NCBI GenBank assembly: GCA_023423535.1
Contig: JAFAFL010000002.1
Coordinates: 62,001-126,000, forward strand
Direction: 5' to 3'
Length of the DNA stretch: 64,000 nt
Origin: Pseudomonadota bacterium
Lineage (GTDB): Bacteria; Myxococcota; Myxococcia; Myxococcales; Myxococcaceae
Made by a program: the position numbers and the translations under genes. This document shows positions 54,099-64,000 of the stretch, in pieces; the first letter of the stretch is position 1; the number at the start of each line of letters is the position of its first letter. The notes below the pieces were generated by a model, which was not told the DNA's origin, did not search any database, and saw only the letters and a program-made list of their open reading frames with translations.

Positions 54099-55817
54099 GT
54101 GAAAACGCTCGGCCCCTGGGAGATCATCCGGAGACTGGGTGCGGGCGGATCGGCGGAGGTGTTCCTCGCGCGGCCGCAGACCGGTGGCGACGAGGTGGCG
54201 CTAAAGGTCCTCCTGCCGCACCTCGCGGACGACCCCGCACACGTGTCCATGCTCCTGCGTGAAGCGCGGGCGGTGGGGCCCCTGTCGCACCCGAACATCG
54301 CCGCGCTGCTGGAGACGGGCGAGGTGGAGGGGCGGACCTTTCTCGCGATGGAGCTCGTGCGCGGCGCGCCGCTGAGCACCGTCCTTCGCGAGCTGCGGGA
54401 GGCGCGGGACACCGCGGGCAAGGTGAGCCTCGGCGCGGCCGCGTACCTCGTCAGCGAGGCGGCGAAGGGGCTGCACCACGCGCACGAGAAGGAGCTCATC
54501 CACCGCGACGTCTCGCCGCACAACCTCATGGTGTCGGTGGAGGGCGCGGTGAAGGTGGTGGACTTCGGGCTCGCGCGCGCGACGCATGACGGGGCGACGG
54601 CGACGGGCGGGCTGAAGGGGAAGCTGCGCTACATGCCGCCGGAGCAGGTGCGGGTGCTCGCGCTCGACCGGCGCGCGGACGTGTTCGCGCTGGGCGCGGT
54701 GCTGTGGGAGCTCGCGCTGGGACAGCCGCTCTACGCGGGCGCCACCGAGGCGGACGTGTTCCAGCAGGCGCTGGTGGGGCCGAAGGTGCATCCAGACGAG
54801 CTCGTCTTCGGGCTGCCGCGCGCGTTCGTGGACGTGCTGATGGGCGCGGTGGCGGGTGACCGGGAGAAGCGGACGGCCACCGCGCTGAAGCTCGCCGAGG
54901 CGCTGGGGCCCTTCGTCACCGCCGATGCCGCGGAGGAGTGGTCGCAGCGCGTGCACGGGCTGGCGGGCGCAGCGGAGTGGAAAACCGAGCCGTCCCGCGT
55001 GGGCGACCGGCCGCCGGTGCCGACGGATCCGGGACTGCCTGCGCACGTCGTCGCCGAACCCGCGAGGACCGCCCCGCCGCTGCAGCCGATGCCGAAAAAG
55101 AAGAAGGCGCCGTTGCAGGTGAGCGCTGCGGTGAGTGGTTCGAGAGGTCTTGCGACGGGTGTCGCAGAGATCGCTGGTCGCGACGAGGAGCCGTCGGAGG
55201 AGTCTGCGCCACCGCGAAGGCGATCGCTCATCGCCCTCCCCCGCTTCACCTCGCCGGAGTTCCGCGCGTCGCGAGGCAAGTCCATCCGCCGCGGCATCGT
55301 CGTCGCGATCCCCATCCTCGCCGCGGTGTCGATGTTCGTGCTCGACAAGCTGGACATCGTGGTGCTGGGCAATCCACCGAGCCACGCGGCGCTGGAGATC
55401 AGCGAGCCGGGACCCGAGGAGGACTCGCCGCCGGACCTCGGCGAGGACGTGGTCGCGACAGGAGCACCTTCCGGGCGCGAGCGCGGCGCATCATCGACTC
55501 CCGCTGTTGGTGCGGACGTCCGCGAACCGTCGGTGCTCGTGTCAAAGGGAGGCGCGCGCGGAAGGACGCCCTCCCCGGGTGACGCAGAGACCGTCCGACG
55601 CCCGGAGAGTGGGACGCTGGTGCTGACCGCTTCGACCCCGGCCTTCGTGAAGGCGGGTGCCGTCGAGTTGGGGATGACGCCCGTCACCGCGCAACTCCCG
55701 GCGGGACGTCAGCTGCTGGAGCTGACCTCGCCGGACGGGAAGCAGAGCGCGCGCGTGGAGGTGGACGTTCCTCGCGGCGGGACCGTTGAGCGGCGGGTGA
55801 CGTTGAAGGCGAAGTAG
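54099..55817 (+). CDS. Hanks-type Ser/Thr protein kinase with membrane helix and PEGA domain
   Basis: The 572-residue protein has a kinase domain (about 5-285): glycine loop LGAGGSAEVF, Lys36 in VALKVL, catalytic HRDVSPHN (135-142, Asp137) and DFGLA (Asp155). A Pro/Ala-rich linker follows, then a membrane helix (near 398-415) and a C-terminal PEGA domain (about 505-572). HRDVSPHN instead of HRDLKPxN is common in myxobacterial kinases. GTG at 54099 starts directly at the kinase domain; TACACT ends 7 bases upstream, so the transcript is probably leaderless. It is divergent from the coiled-coil lipoprotein gene. Confidence 0.9.
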   Translation: MKTLGPWEIIRRLGAGGSAEVFLARPQTGGDEVALKVLLPHLADDPAHVSMLLREARAVGPLSHPNIAALLETGEVEGRTFLAMELVRGAPLSTVLRELREARDTAGKVSLGAAAYLVSEAAKGLHHAHEKELIHRDVSPHNLMVSVEGAVKVVDFGLARATHDGATATGGLKGKLRYMPPEQVRVLALDRRADVFALGAVLWELALGQPLYAGATEADVFQQALVGPKVHPDELVFGLPRAFVDVLMGAVAGDREKRTATALKLAEALGPFVTADAAEEWSQRVHGLAGAAEWKTEPSRVGDRPPVPTDPGLPAHVVAEPARTAPPLQPMPKKKKAPLQVSAAVSGSRGLATGVAEIAGRDEEPSEESAPPRRRSLIALPRFTSPEFRASRGKSIRRGIVVAIPILAAVSMFVLDKLDIVVLGNPPSHAALEISEPGPEEDSPPDLGEDVVATGAPSGRERGASSTPAVGADVREPSVLVSKGGARGRTPSPGDAETVRRPESGTLVLTASTPAFVKAGAVELGMTPVTAQLPAGRQLLELTSPDGKQSARVEVDVPRGGTVERRVTLKAK

Positions 55818-55827
55818 GCGCGGGGCT

Positions 55828-56295
55828 TCAGCGCCCTTCAGCGAGGAGCGCGAAGAGCCCCTCCACGTCGATCACCGTGACCACCTGGCCGTCCCGCTCC
55901 ACCGGGGGGCGGACCGCCGAGCCGAGCCCACCGCGCGCCACCGGCTGCGGCTCGACTTCATGCGACTCGACGCCGACGACCCGCGTGGCGAGCAGCGCGT
56001 AGGAACCTCGCTCGGCCCTCACCAGCACCGCGCGGAGGGCGCGGGAATCGTCTTGCGTATCGGCAGTTGCGCCGGGCTCGGAGAGAAGTCCGAACAGCGC
56101 GCCGAGCTCGATCACCGGGACGATCTCTCCTCGGTGCGAGAAGACCCCACGCACATGCGGCCGCGCGCCGGGAAGCGGCGTCAGTCCCTCCGGCGTCACC
56201 ACCTCTGCCGCGAGCGAGGACTCGATCGCATACAGGCCGTCGCGGCTCGCGAACACGAGCACGTCCCGTCTGGTGCCGGTGGCGTGCTCGTTCAT
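55828..56295 (-). CDS. Stand-alone CheW-like scaffold protein
   Basis: The 155-residue protein is one CheW domain: VLVFASRDGLYAIESSLAAEVV at the start, then GVFSHRGEIVPVIELGALFG and a final VVTVIDVEGLFALL. CheW links chemoreceptors to CheA. No receptor or CheA gene is in the window, so the partner array is elsewhere. Its insertion ATADTQDDSRA is longer than usual in the middle loop. It lies 9 bases downstream of the Pal-like gene on the same strand, an unusual pairing. Confidence 0.85.
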   Translation of the reverse strand: MNEHATGTRRDVLVFASRDGLYAIESSLAAEVVTPEGLTPLPGARPHVRGVFSHRGEIVPVIELGALFGLLSEPGATADTQDDSRALRAVLVRAERGSYALLATRVVGVESHEVEPQPVARGGLGSAVRPPVERDGQVVTVIDVEGLFALLAEGR

Positions 56296-56304
56296 GCGCG
56301 ATGA

Positions 56305-57066
56305 CTAGCGGCGGTTGAACTCGACGCGGCGGTTCGCGGACCAGGCGGACTCGTCCGAGCCCGACTGCGCCGGCCGCACCTCGCCGAAGCCCACCGTCTC
56401 GAGGTTCCGCGCGTTCACGCCGAGGTCCGTGAGGTAGCGCTTCACCGACTCCGCGCGGCGGTTGGAGAGCTGGAGGTTGTACTCCTCGGTGCCGCGCTCG
56501 TCGGCGTGGCCCTCGAGGCGCACGCGCACGTTCTGCGACTTGATGCAGTTCGCGAGCTGCTCCAGCCGGCTGCGCGCCTCGCCGGAGAGGCCGGCCTCGT
56601 TGAACTCGAAGCGGACGGGCTCCCACGAGCACTGGTCCGCGCCGTCACTGCTCGTCTGCGACTGGGCGCAGCGACCGTTCTGGCAGCTCTGACCGGACGG
56701 GCAGTCCGCGTCCTCCGAGCAGGCGCCGGTCACGCAGCGGTTGTTCTGGCAGCGGGCGTTGCCACCGCAGTCCGCGTCGCCGTTGCACTCGTGGACGACG
56801 CAGCGGCCGCTCTTGCAGGCCTTGCCGGCACCGCACTCGTTGCCGCCGGGCGTGCACTCCGGCTTGGGAACGCACTTGTTCGCATCACAGACGAAGCCGC
56901 CCTTGCAGTCGGTGTCCGCGCCGCACTCCTGGCAGGCGCCCTGGACGCAGACCTCACCGCGCTCCTGGCAGTGCTTGTCGCTCTTGCAGTTCGGGTACGT
57001 CGGGGGACAGCCGGTGAGCACCAGCCCGAGCCCCGCGGACACCAGCAACAACGAAACGCGACGCAT
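56305..57066 (-). CDS. Pal/OmpA-like lipoprotein with Cys-rich N-terminal repeats
   Basis: The 253-residue protein has a lipobox (LVLTGC, Cys20), then about 110 residues with some twenty Cys in repeated CxxDxDCxxGxxCxxxxC units, and an OmpA-like peptidoglycan-binding domain (about 150-253: RVRLEGHADERGTEEYNLQL, AESVKRYL). Pal domains bind diaminopimelate in peptidoglycan and tie it to the outer membrane. The Cys-rich region resembles small disulfide-knot repeats found in many myxobacterial surface proteins. ATG at 57066 is chosen because GGAGG is 6 bases upstream. It has its own promoter. Confidence 0.87.
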   Translation of the reverse strand: MRRVSLLLVSAGLGLVLTGCPPTYPNCKSDKHCQERGEVCVQGACQECGADTDCKGGFVCDANKCVPKPECTPGGNECGAGKACKSGRCVVHECNGDADCGGNARCQNNRCVTGACSEDADCPSGQSCQNGRCAQSQTSSDGADQCSWEPVRFEFNEAGLSGEARSRLEQLANCIKSQNVRVRLEGHADERGTEEYNLQLSNRRAESVKRYLTDLGVNARNLETVGFGEVRPAQSGSDESAWSANRRVEFNRR

Positions 57067-57109
57067 GCACATCCTCCATGAGGCACCTCCGGGTGCCCAG
57101 ACGGGCGCC

Positions 57110-57138
57110 ACCTAAACCGGCGCAGATCGGCGCGTCAA
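57110..57138 (-). promoter_or_regulatory. Sigma-70-type promoter of the Pal-like lipoprotein gene
   Basis: On the minus strand TTGACG (57138-57133) and TTAGGT (57115-57110) are separated by 17 bases. The -35 element matches five of six consensus bases and the spacing is ideal. The leader would be about 35-40 bases and contains GGAGG before the start. Confidence 0.6.
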
Positions 57139-57230
57139 ACAAACTCCGCGGGCAGGCGCCTTGCAGTGACAGAGTGTGAGGGCTCGAAGTGCGGCCGCCG
57201 TGCCGCGCTGAACCGGGAGAGGGTGGCGGA

Positions 57231-58763
<1,533 letters not shown>

Positions 58764-58772
58764 CGCGGTCGG

Positions 58773-59414
58773 TCACTGCGGCGGCTGCAGCACCGTCTGA
58801 TCTTCGAGCGCTTCGTCGATCTCCTTGCGCACCGTCGCCGCGCGCGGGTCCGTCCACAGGCCACCGAAGGACTCGACCAGCCGCAGGAAACCGACGACCT
58901 CCGTGCGCAGCCGCTCTTCGCTTCGCGAGTCGGTCAATCGGCCCCTCTCGTCGAACGCGGCGTTGGCGTGCGGAAGCGCGAACATGTCCGGGAACACCAG
59001 CGCGCCGCAGCCCTCGAGCGGGATGCGCGTCTGCCACAGGCCGCGGATGCCGCCCATCGCCGAGGGCGACGCGGACATGAGGTAGATGCTCTTGCCTCGC
59101 CACGGCATCGGCCTCGCGCGCGACACCCAATCGATCGCGTTCTTCAGCGTGCCGGGGATCGAATAGTTGTACTCGGGCACCGCGATCATCAGCGCGTCGC
59201 ACCGCTCCAGCTGGGCCTTGAGCGCCTGACCTCCTGGCGGCAGTCCCCTGACGTGATCGACATCGCCGTCGTAGAGCGGCATCTCGAAGTCGCGGAAGTC
59301 CGCGAGGTGGACCTCGACCTCCGGCAGCTCGGCCGCGACGCCGGCGGCCACTTCGATCAGGCGGCGGTTCAACGACCCTTCGCGGAACGATGCTGCGAAC
59401 GCCAGGACGCGCAT
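58773..59414 (-). CDS. NADPH-dependent FMN reductase (chromate/quinone reductase-like)
   Basis: The 213-residue flavodoxin-fold protein begins VLAFAASFREGSLNRRLIE, with the FMN phosphate-binding loop SFREGSLN. PEYNYSIPGTLKNAIDW is the family signature around the flavin ring. Such enzymes reduce FMN or quinones with NAD(P)H. The reductant and substrate are not specified by sequence. GGAAGGAGAGGAG lies upstream of ATG. It converges with the NtrC-type gene (9-base gap) and is divergent from the AsmA gene. Confidence 0.88.
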   Translation of the reverse strand: MRVLAFAASFREGSLNRRLIEVAAGVAAELPEVEVHLADFRDFEMPLYDGDVDHVRGLPPGGQALKAQLERCDALMIAVPEYNYSIPGTLKNAIDWVSRARPMPWRGKSIYLMSASPSAMGGIRGLWQTRIPLEGCGALVFPDMFALPHANAAFDERGRLTDSRSEERLRTEVVGFLRLVESFGGLWTDPRAATVRKEIDEALEDQTVLQPPQ

Positions 59415-59607
59415 GAACGGACTCCTCTCCTTCCGAAGGTGAGGCGACGACCGCTCCGATGACAGCCGCGCGTGGCTGCCCGCATGGTGGGGAGGCTGCG
59501 GCGACCGACCTGAGCCAGAACGGGAGGCGACCTGCCGGTCCCCGAACGTGCGTCGGGAATGCTGTCGCCCCTTGTCCTACCTCTGTCCATCCGGAAGAGT
59601 CTCGCGG

Positions 59608-62600
59608 ATGAAGCGTGCACTGAAGATTGCGGGCATCGGCCTTGGGGTCGTCGCCGCGCTGCTCGTCCTGGCCCTCGTCGCCGTCGCGCTGTTCGTGGAT
59701 CTCGATGGGATCGTCAACGCGCAGCTCGCGAAGCGGAAGCCGGAGATCGAAGCGCAGCTCGGGCGCAAGGTGGAGGTGGGCAAGGTCTCGACGCGGCTCT
59801 TCCCCACCCTCGCGGTCAGGCTCGAGTCCGTCTCCGTCGCGGCGCAGAACCCGGAGGAGCCGGCGCTCGTCGCGGTCGGTCCGGTGAAGGTCGATGTCGC
59901 GCTCTGGGACGCGGTGCGGTCGCGCGGCGAGCAGATCAACGTCAACGAGGTCGTCATCTCCAACCTGCGCGTGCACCTCGTGCGCGCCGCGGACGGGACG
60001 CTCAGCTACGAGGACATCCTCGAGCGACTCTCCAGCGGCGAGGAGGAGCCTACCGAGCCCGAGGAGCCCGAGGAGGCGTCGTCCGGCCTCGGCGGCTTCC
60101 GGCTCGACGAGCTGAGGGTGGAGAACGCGGCGGTGACGCTCGTCGATCACGCGACCGGCACCGGCGTCCCCGCGACCAGCGAGATCCGCAAGCTCGACGT
60201 GCGCGTGCGCGACGTGCGAGCCGGCGCCAACGTTCGAGCAGAGATCCGCGCGGCGCTCTTCGCTGAAGAGCCGAACTTCGAGCTGCAGGCCTCCTACGGT
60301 CCGCTGGAGAGCGAGAGCGCGGCGCCCGGCGCGGTGAAGCTGCGCATGGACAAGGTGGACCTCTCGAAGCTGTCGCCCTACGTGCCGAAGAGCGCGGGCG
60401 TGGGCATCGAGTCTGCGATCGCCTCGGCGGAGTGGGACGTGGGCGCACTGACCGAGACGGCGCCGGTGCCGGTGAAGGGCTTCCTCTCCGTCGAGCAGCT
60501 GCAGCTCGAGGGCGGCGAGCGCTTCGAACTGCGCGTGGACACCGACCTCACAGCGGACCTGAAGGGCCCCGGCGTGGACATCGCCGCGTTGAACATGAAG
60601 GTCGGTTCAGTTTCGCTCTCCGCCTCCGGCGCGCTGCAGGACCTCTCGTCGGCGCCGAAGTTCCGCGACTTCAAGGTGAAGTCGGACACGCTCTCTCCGA
60701 ACGCGCTGCTCGGCTACTACCCGCCGCTGCGCGAGTCTCTGCCGAAGGGCTCCCGCTTCGATGGCGCGGCGAAGCTCGACGTCACCGCGACGGGCGACGC
60801 GCAGAAGCAGCACGTGGTGGCGGCGCTCGACCTGGCGCCGCTCGACGTCTTCTACCCGGGCATGCTGGTGAAGCCTGCCGGCGTGCCGATGGGGCTCCAG
60901 CTCACCGGCGATCTCACCGCGCAGGACGTGCTGCTCGAGCGCCTGCAGCTCGCACTCGGGGATTTGCAGCTGCTCGTGAAGGGCAGTGTGAAGGGCTACG
61001 ACGGCGACGCGACGGTGTACGACCTCACCGCCTCCGCGCCGCCCTTCTCCTTCGATCGATTGGTGAAGCTGCTTCCGTCGGTGCGTGAAGGACTCGATGC
61101 GCAGCGCGCGAATGCGTCGGGGACGGGCAAGCTTGCAGGTCACTTCCGCGGGACGATGCAGAACCTCGATGCGGGCCTCGACTTCGGGCTGCAGGGGATG
61201 AAGCTCGATGTCCCCGGCACGAAGGTGGACGGCGACGTGCGGCTCGTCGCCAGCGCGAAGGGCGATCCGGACAAGACGCTGCGCGCCCAGCTGGACTTCG
61301 ACGCGAACGAAGCGGTCATCCAGGTGAAGGACGTGATGGACAAGGGGCTGCGCACGCCGCTGAAGCTCGCGGTGGCGCTTCAGCGGACGCCGGACCGGCT
61401 CGACGTGGAGACCTTCGATCTGAAGCTCGCGGAGCTGGGCCTGCAGGTGCAGGGCGGCATCGACTACCCGAAGAACACCGTGGACGTGCGCGTGCGCATG
61501 GACCGGCTGGACCTCGAGAAGTTCGCGCGCACCGTCACCGCCATCCCCGCCTCATTCGTGAAGGGCGGCCACCTCGCGATGAAGGTCAACGTGACCGGCG
61601 ATCCGGATCGGATGGAGACGCTCAAGCTCGCGATGACCGACGTGGACGTGAAGCTCGGCAAAAGCGATCTCCGCGGCGAGGTCCTCCTGCAGAACCCGTC
61701 GAAGCCGGACCTGAAGATGACGATGAAGTCGCGGATGCTCGACCTCGACGAGCTCTTTCCCAGCGACGACTCGGGCGAGGCCGCTTCGGGCGAGACGGCA
61801 TCAGGTGACAGCGAGAAGAGCGAGCCTGCGAAGGACGATCCGGAGCTGCGCGAGTACCGGATGCACGCGGCGCTGGACGCGGACACGGTCATCTACGAGG
61901 GCGCCGAGCTGACGAAGTTCCGCGGCGTGGTGCGGCTGGAGGACGGACGGCTCGTGCTCGACGACGCGAGCTTCAACGCCTACGGCGGCGCGATCAGCGC
62001 GAAGGGCACCGAGGCCGAGATCTGGCGCGGGAAGATGCCGTTCAAGGCGAACATCACCGCCAGCGGCGTGGAGCTGGGCCGGGTGCTCGCGGACCAGACG
62101 CGCTACGGCAACGTGCTGCAGGGGAAGACGGACCTCCAGCTGCAGCTCTCCGGCAGGGGCTACGACACCGCGGATCTCGAGCAGTTCCTCTCCGGCGGCA
62201 TCGAGCTCGCCATGCGCGAGGGCCGCTTCAACAAGGGCAGCGTGACTGACGGGGTGGTCAGCCGGCTCGATGGCTTGGAGAAGATCCCCGGCGTGTCGCT
62301 GCAGCCGCTGAAGGGCGAGAACGCAATCCGGGATCTCGTCGCGAAGCTGGAGGTGAAGGACGGCAAGCTCACGCTGGCGAAGCCGGTGACGTTCACCGTC
62401 GATCAGGCGAAGGCGACGCTGGAGGGCGCGGTGGGCATCGCCGGCTCGCTGCACCTCGACGGCACGTTCTTCCTCCCCGCGGCGGTGCTCGGCAAGGCGA
62501 CCGGCGGGCGCTGCACCTCGGACAAGGAACTGCCCATCCCGCTCTCCATCGTCGGCAGCGTGGACGGCCCCGAGTACCAGCCGCGCGTGGCGGAGGCGCT

Positions 62601-62919
62601 GAAGCCGGTGGTGGAGAAGTGCGTGGCGAACGCGGCTGCCAACGCGGCGGCGAACGCGCTGGAGCAGAAGCTCGGCGTGAAGGTGCCGGGCGGTGTGCCC
62701 ACCAGTGTGGACGACGCGAAGGCGAAGGCCCAGGCGGAGGCGGACCGGCTGCGCGAGGAGGCGGAGGCGAAGGCCCGCGCGGATGCGGAGCGCCTGCGCA
62801 AGGAGGCCGAGGCGAAAGCGCGCGCCGAGGCGGAGAAGCGGCTCGCCGAGCAGCGTCGCAAAGCCGAGGAGGCCGCGAAGAAGAAGGCGCAGGATGCGCT
62901 GAAGGGCTTCGGGCGGTAG
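59608..62919 (+). CDS. AsmA-family large envelope protein with a coiled C-terminal tail
   Basis: The 1103-residue protein has an N-terminal membrane anchor (about residues 4-30), followed by the AsmA start pattern with KPEIEAQLGRKVEVGKVSTR. A very long strand-rich beta-groove region follows, and conserved end segments near residue 875 (MREGRFNKGSVTDGVVSRLD). AsmA-like proteins span the periplasm and are thought to move phospholipids between membranes. The last about 70 residues are Lys/Ala/Glu/Arg-rich and helical, unlike typical AsmA. ATG at 59608 is chosen because it begins the anchor. Methionine aminopeptidase follows after 9 bases. Confidence 0.88.
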   Translation: MKRALKIAGIGLGVVAALLVLALVAVALFVDLDGIVNAQLAKRKPEIEAQLGRKVEVGKVSTRLFPTLAVRLESVSVAAQNPEEPALVAVGPVKVDVALWDAVRSRGEQINVNEVVISNLRVHLVRAADGTLSYEDILERLSSGEEEPTEPEEPEEASSGLGGFRLDELRVENAAVTLVDHATGTGVPATSEIRKLDVRVRDVRAGANVRAEIRAALFAEEPNFELQASYGPLESESAAPGAVKLRMDKVDLSKLSPYVPKSAGVGIESAIASAEWDVGALTETAPVPVKGFLSVEQLQLEGGERFELRVDTDLTADLKGPGVDIAALNMKVGSVSLSASGALQDLSSAPKFRDFKVKSDTLSPNALLGYYPPLRESLPKGSRFDGAAKLDVTATGDAQKQHVVAALDLAPLDVFYPGMLVKPAGVPMGLQLTGDLTAQDVLLERLQLALGDLQLLVKGSVKGYDGDATVYDLTASAPPFSFDRLVKLLPSVREGLDAQRANASGTGKLAGHFRGTMQNLDAGLDFGLQGMKLDVPGTKVDGDVRLVASAKGDPDKTLRAQLDFDANEAVIQVKDVMDKGLRTPLKLAVALQRTPDRLDVETFDLKLAELGLQVQGGIDYPKNTVDVRVRMDRLDLEKFARTVTAIPASFVKGGHLAMKVNVTGDPDRMETLKLAMTDVDVKLGKSDLRGEVLLQNPSKPDLKMTMKSRMLDLDELFPSDDSGEAASGETASGDSEKSEPAKDDPELREYRMHAALDADTVIYEGAELTKFRGVVRLEDGRLVLDDASFNAYGGAISAKGTEAEIWRGKMPFKANITASGVELGRVLADQTRYGNVLQGKTDLQLQLSGRGYDTADLEQFLSGGIELAMREGRFNKGSVTDGVVSRLDGLEKIPGVSLQPLKGENAIRDLVAKLEVKDGKLTLAKPVTFTVDQAKATLEGAVGIAGSLHLDGTFFLPAAVLGKATGGRCTSDKELPIPLSIVGSVDGPEYQPRVAEALKPVVEKCVANAAANAAANALEQKLGVKVPGGVPTSVDDAKAKAQAEADRLREEAEAKARADAERLRKEAEAKARAEAEKRLAEQRRKAEEAAKKKAQDALKGFGR

Positions 62920-62928
62920 CGTCGGCGC

Positions 62929-63669
62929 ATGTCGATCGAAGGACCCGAGGATCTCGAGGGGCTGAAGCGCGCTGGTCGTGCGGTGGCCGAGGCCCGTGAT
63001 GCAGCGCTCGCCGCGGTGCGCGCGGGCGTCACCACCGCGGAGTTGGACGAGGTCGCGCGGGACGTGCTGCTGAGACATGGCGCCCGATCGGCGCCGAAGC
63101 TCGCGTACGACTTCCCGGGCTGGACCTGCATCAGCGTCAACGACGCGCTGGCGCACGGCGTGCCGTCGAAGACGCAGGTGCTGCGGGACGGCGACCTCGT
63201 GAACATCGACGTCTCCGCGGAGCTCGACGGCTACTGGGCGGACACCGGCGCGAGCATCGGCGTGGGCACGGTGCCGAAGCGGATCCAGGAGCTGCTCGAT
63301 GCGACGCGGCTCGCGCAGGCGGAGGGCATGGCCGCGGCGCGCGCGGGACAGAAGCTCAACGGCATCGGTTACGCGGTCGAGCGCCGGGCGAAGCGGCACG
63401 GCTTCAAGGTCATCCGCAACATCTGCGGGCACAGCGTGGGACGCTTCATCCACGAGGAGCCGCAGGTCTCGAACAACTACGAGCGCGGGGACACCACGAC
63501 GCTGTGGGAGGGCCTGGTGCTCGCGGTGGAGCCCTTCCTCACCACGCGCGCGAAGCTCGTGGAGGAGGCCGAGGACGGGTGGACGCTGCGCACGCCGGAC
63601 GGGAGCCTCGGCGCGCAGTTCGAGCACACCTTCGTCGTGACCAACGGCGCGCCGATCGTGCTGACCTGA
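62929..63669 (+). CDS. map: Methionine aminopeptidase, type I
   Basis: The 246-residue enzyme removes N-terminal Met from new proteins. All metal ligands are present: Asp94 (NIDVSAELDGYWADTG), Asp105, His168 (ICGHSVGRFIHEEPQ), Glu201 (AVEPFL) and Glu232 (FEHTF). The substrate-contact His76 is in DALAHGVP. The spacing mirrors E. coli Map (Asp97, Asp108, His171, Glu204, Glu235). Its C-terminal strands include VVTNGAPIVLT. It is 9 bases from the AsmA stop and probably part of that transcript. It may not be the only map copy in the genome. Confidence 0.93.
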   Translation: MSIEGPEDLEGLKRAGRAVAEARDAALAAVRAGVTTAELDEVARDVLLRHGARSAPKLAYDFPGWTCISVNDALAHGVPSKTQVLRDGDLVNIDVSAELDGYWADTGASIGVGTVPKRIQELLDATRLAQAEGMAAARAGQKLNGIGYAVERRAKRHGFKVIRNICGHSVGRFIHEEPQVSNNYERGDTTTLWEGLVLAVEPFLTTRAKLVEEAEDGWTLRTPDGSLGAQFEHTFVVTNGAPIVLT

Positions 63670-63696
63670 GGCAGCACGCGCCGTGAACGGAGCATC

Positions 63697-64000
63697 GTGA
63701 GCGGAGTGACGAGCCGCACCTTCGCCGCGCTCGTCGAGCTGCCGGCGCTGCGCTGGTACTTCGCGTCGATGGTGGGCAACTGGTCCGCGCTGCAGATGCA
63801 GCAGGTGGTGCGCGGGTACCTCGCGTTCCACCTCACCGGCTCCTATGCGGCGCTGGGCGGCGTGGCGCTGGCGAACTCGCTGCCGAGGCTCGCGCTGTCG
63901 CTCTTCGCGGGCGTCGTGGCGGACAGATCCAGCCGACGACACGTGATGCAGCTCGCGCAGGGAGTGAACCTCGCGTTGACCGGCGTGATCACCGCCCTGC
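63697..64000 (+). CDS. MFS transporter, N-terminal part (runs off the window)
   Basis: The frame opens at GTG 63697 and remains open to the last base, giving about 101 residues. Hydrophobic segments flank the MFS signature loop GVVADRSSRRHVMQLAQ between helices 2 and 3. The start is LPALRWYFASMVGNWSALQM, as in many DHA3/enterobactin-exporter-like members. The substrate is unreadable from this fragment. It starts 27 bases after map. Confidence 0.8.
   Translation, partial: MSGVTSRTFAALVELPALRWYFASMVGNWSALQMQQVVRGYLAFHLTGSYAALGGVALANSLPRLALSLFAGVVADRSSRRHVMQLAQGVNLALTGVITAL

Noticed and set aside
61801..63942. 713-codon minus-strand frame opposite asmA and map
   Set aside because: Antisense to two well-supported genes; no recognisable domain.

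Overview
The window is about 70% G+C and almost fully coding, with third-position G/C bias and no tRNA, rRNA, IS element, prophage or CRISPR array. Gene content points to the Myxococcota, most likely the fruiting Cystobacterineae. The best evidence is a complete mrpA-mrpB-mrpC locus (35652-39089), which in Myxococcus xanthus controls fruiting-body development. PEGA-domain Ser/Thr kinases, many enhancer-binding proteins and many lipoproteins agree with this. No stretch longer than 300 bases lacks a gene.

Layout. 1-5037: tail of a kinase-like PEGA protein, a TonB-like protein, inorganic pyrophosphatase, EpmA and an M3 peptidase lipoprotein. 5041-10447: membrane metallophosphoesterase, DUF2062 protein, SPFH-SHOCT protein and a GT39 glycosyltransferase. 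10632-17482: two paralogous exported proteins, a fatty acid desaturase, MltG, and an outer-membrane barrel with a LolA-like protein. 17564-20479: two intramembrane proteases (M50 and rhomboid) meeting tail to tail. 20675-24450: tandem-FHA protein, receiver-XRE regulator and AI-2E-type permease. 24527-28522: serine hydrolase, then crotonase / biotinyl carrier / biotin carboxylase. 28610-31801: Flp pilin and a membrane-fused spermidine-synthase-like protein. 31967-35519: Lon-like (S16) lipoprotein and a GT-C-like membrane protein. 35652-39188: mrpABC with regulatory DNA and a terminator. 39221-44384: membrane MutS-like ATPase, M1 aminopeptidase, amidase. 44465-48762: four-gene operon of exported protein, ECF sigma factor, FecR-like protein and lipoprotein. 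48735-51893: STAS-like protein, histidine kinase, orphan DNA methyltransferase, L31. 52008-54014: coiled-coil/TPR lipoprotein and a 5'-nucleotidase-like gene with an in-frame UGA. 54099-64000: PEGA kinase, CheW, Cys-rich Pal-like lipoprotein, NtrC-type regulator, FMN reductase, AsmA, methionine aminopeptidase and the start of an MFS transporter.

Most notable results. (1) The gene at 52008-53129 reads cleanly through one UGA at codon 46. The codon sits where relatives are recalled to have Cys in a PCGC...GGLARR motif, and a hairpin with a GGUCUG loop follows 18 nt later, so it is a candidate selenoprotein. (2) mrpABC is preceded by phased palindromes and a sigma-54-like -24/-12 element, and MrpA has a degenerate ATP-binding G1 box. 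(3) A Lon-type Ser-Lys protease domain occurs on a lipoprotein without any AAA+ module. (4) Many genes have a TAnnnT hexamer 6-12 nt upstream of the start and little or no Shine-Dalgarno sequence, suggesting widespread leaderless mRNAs. All functional calls come from reading motifs by eye; no database search was run.
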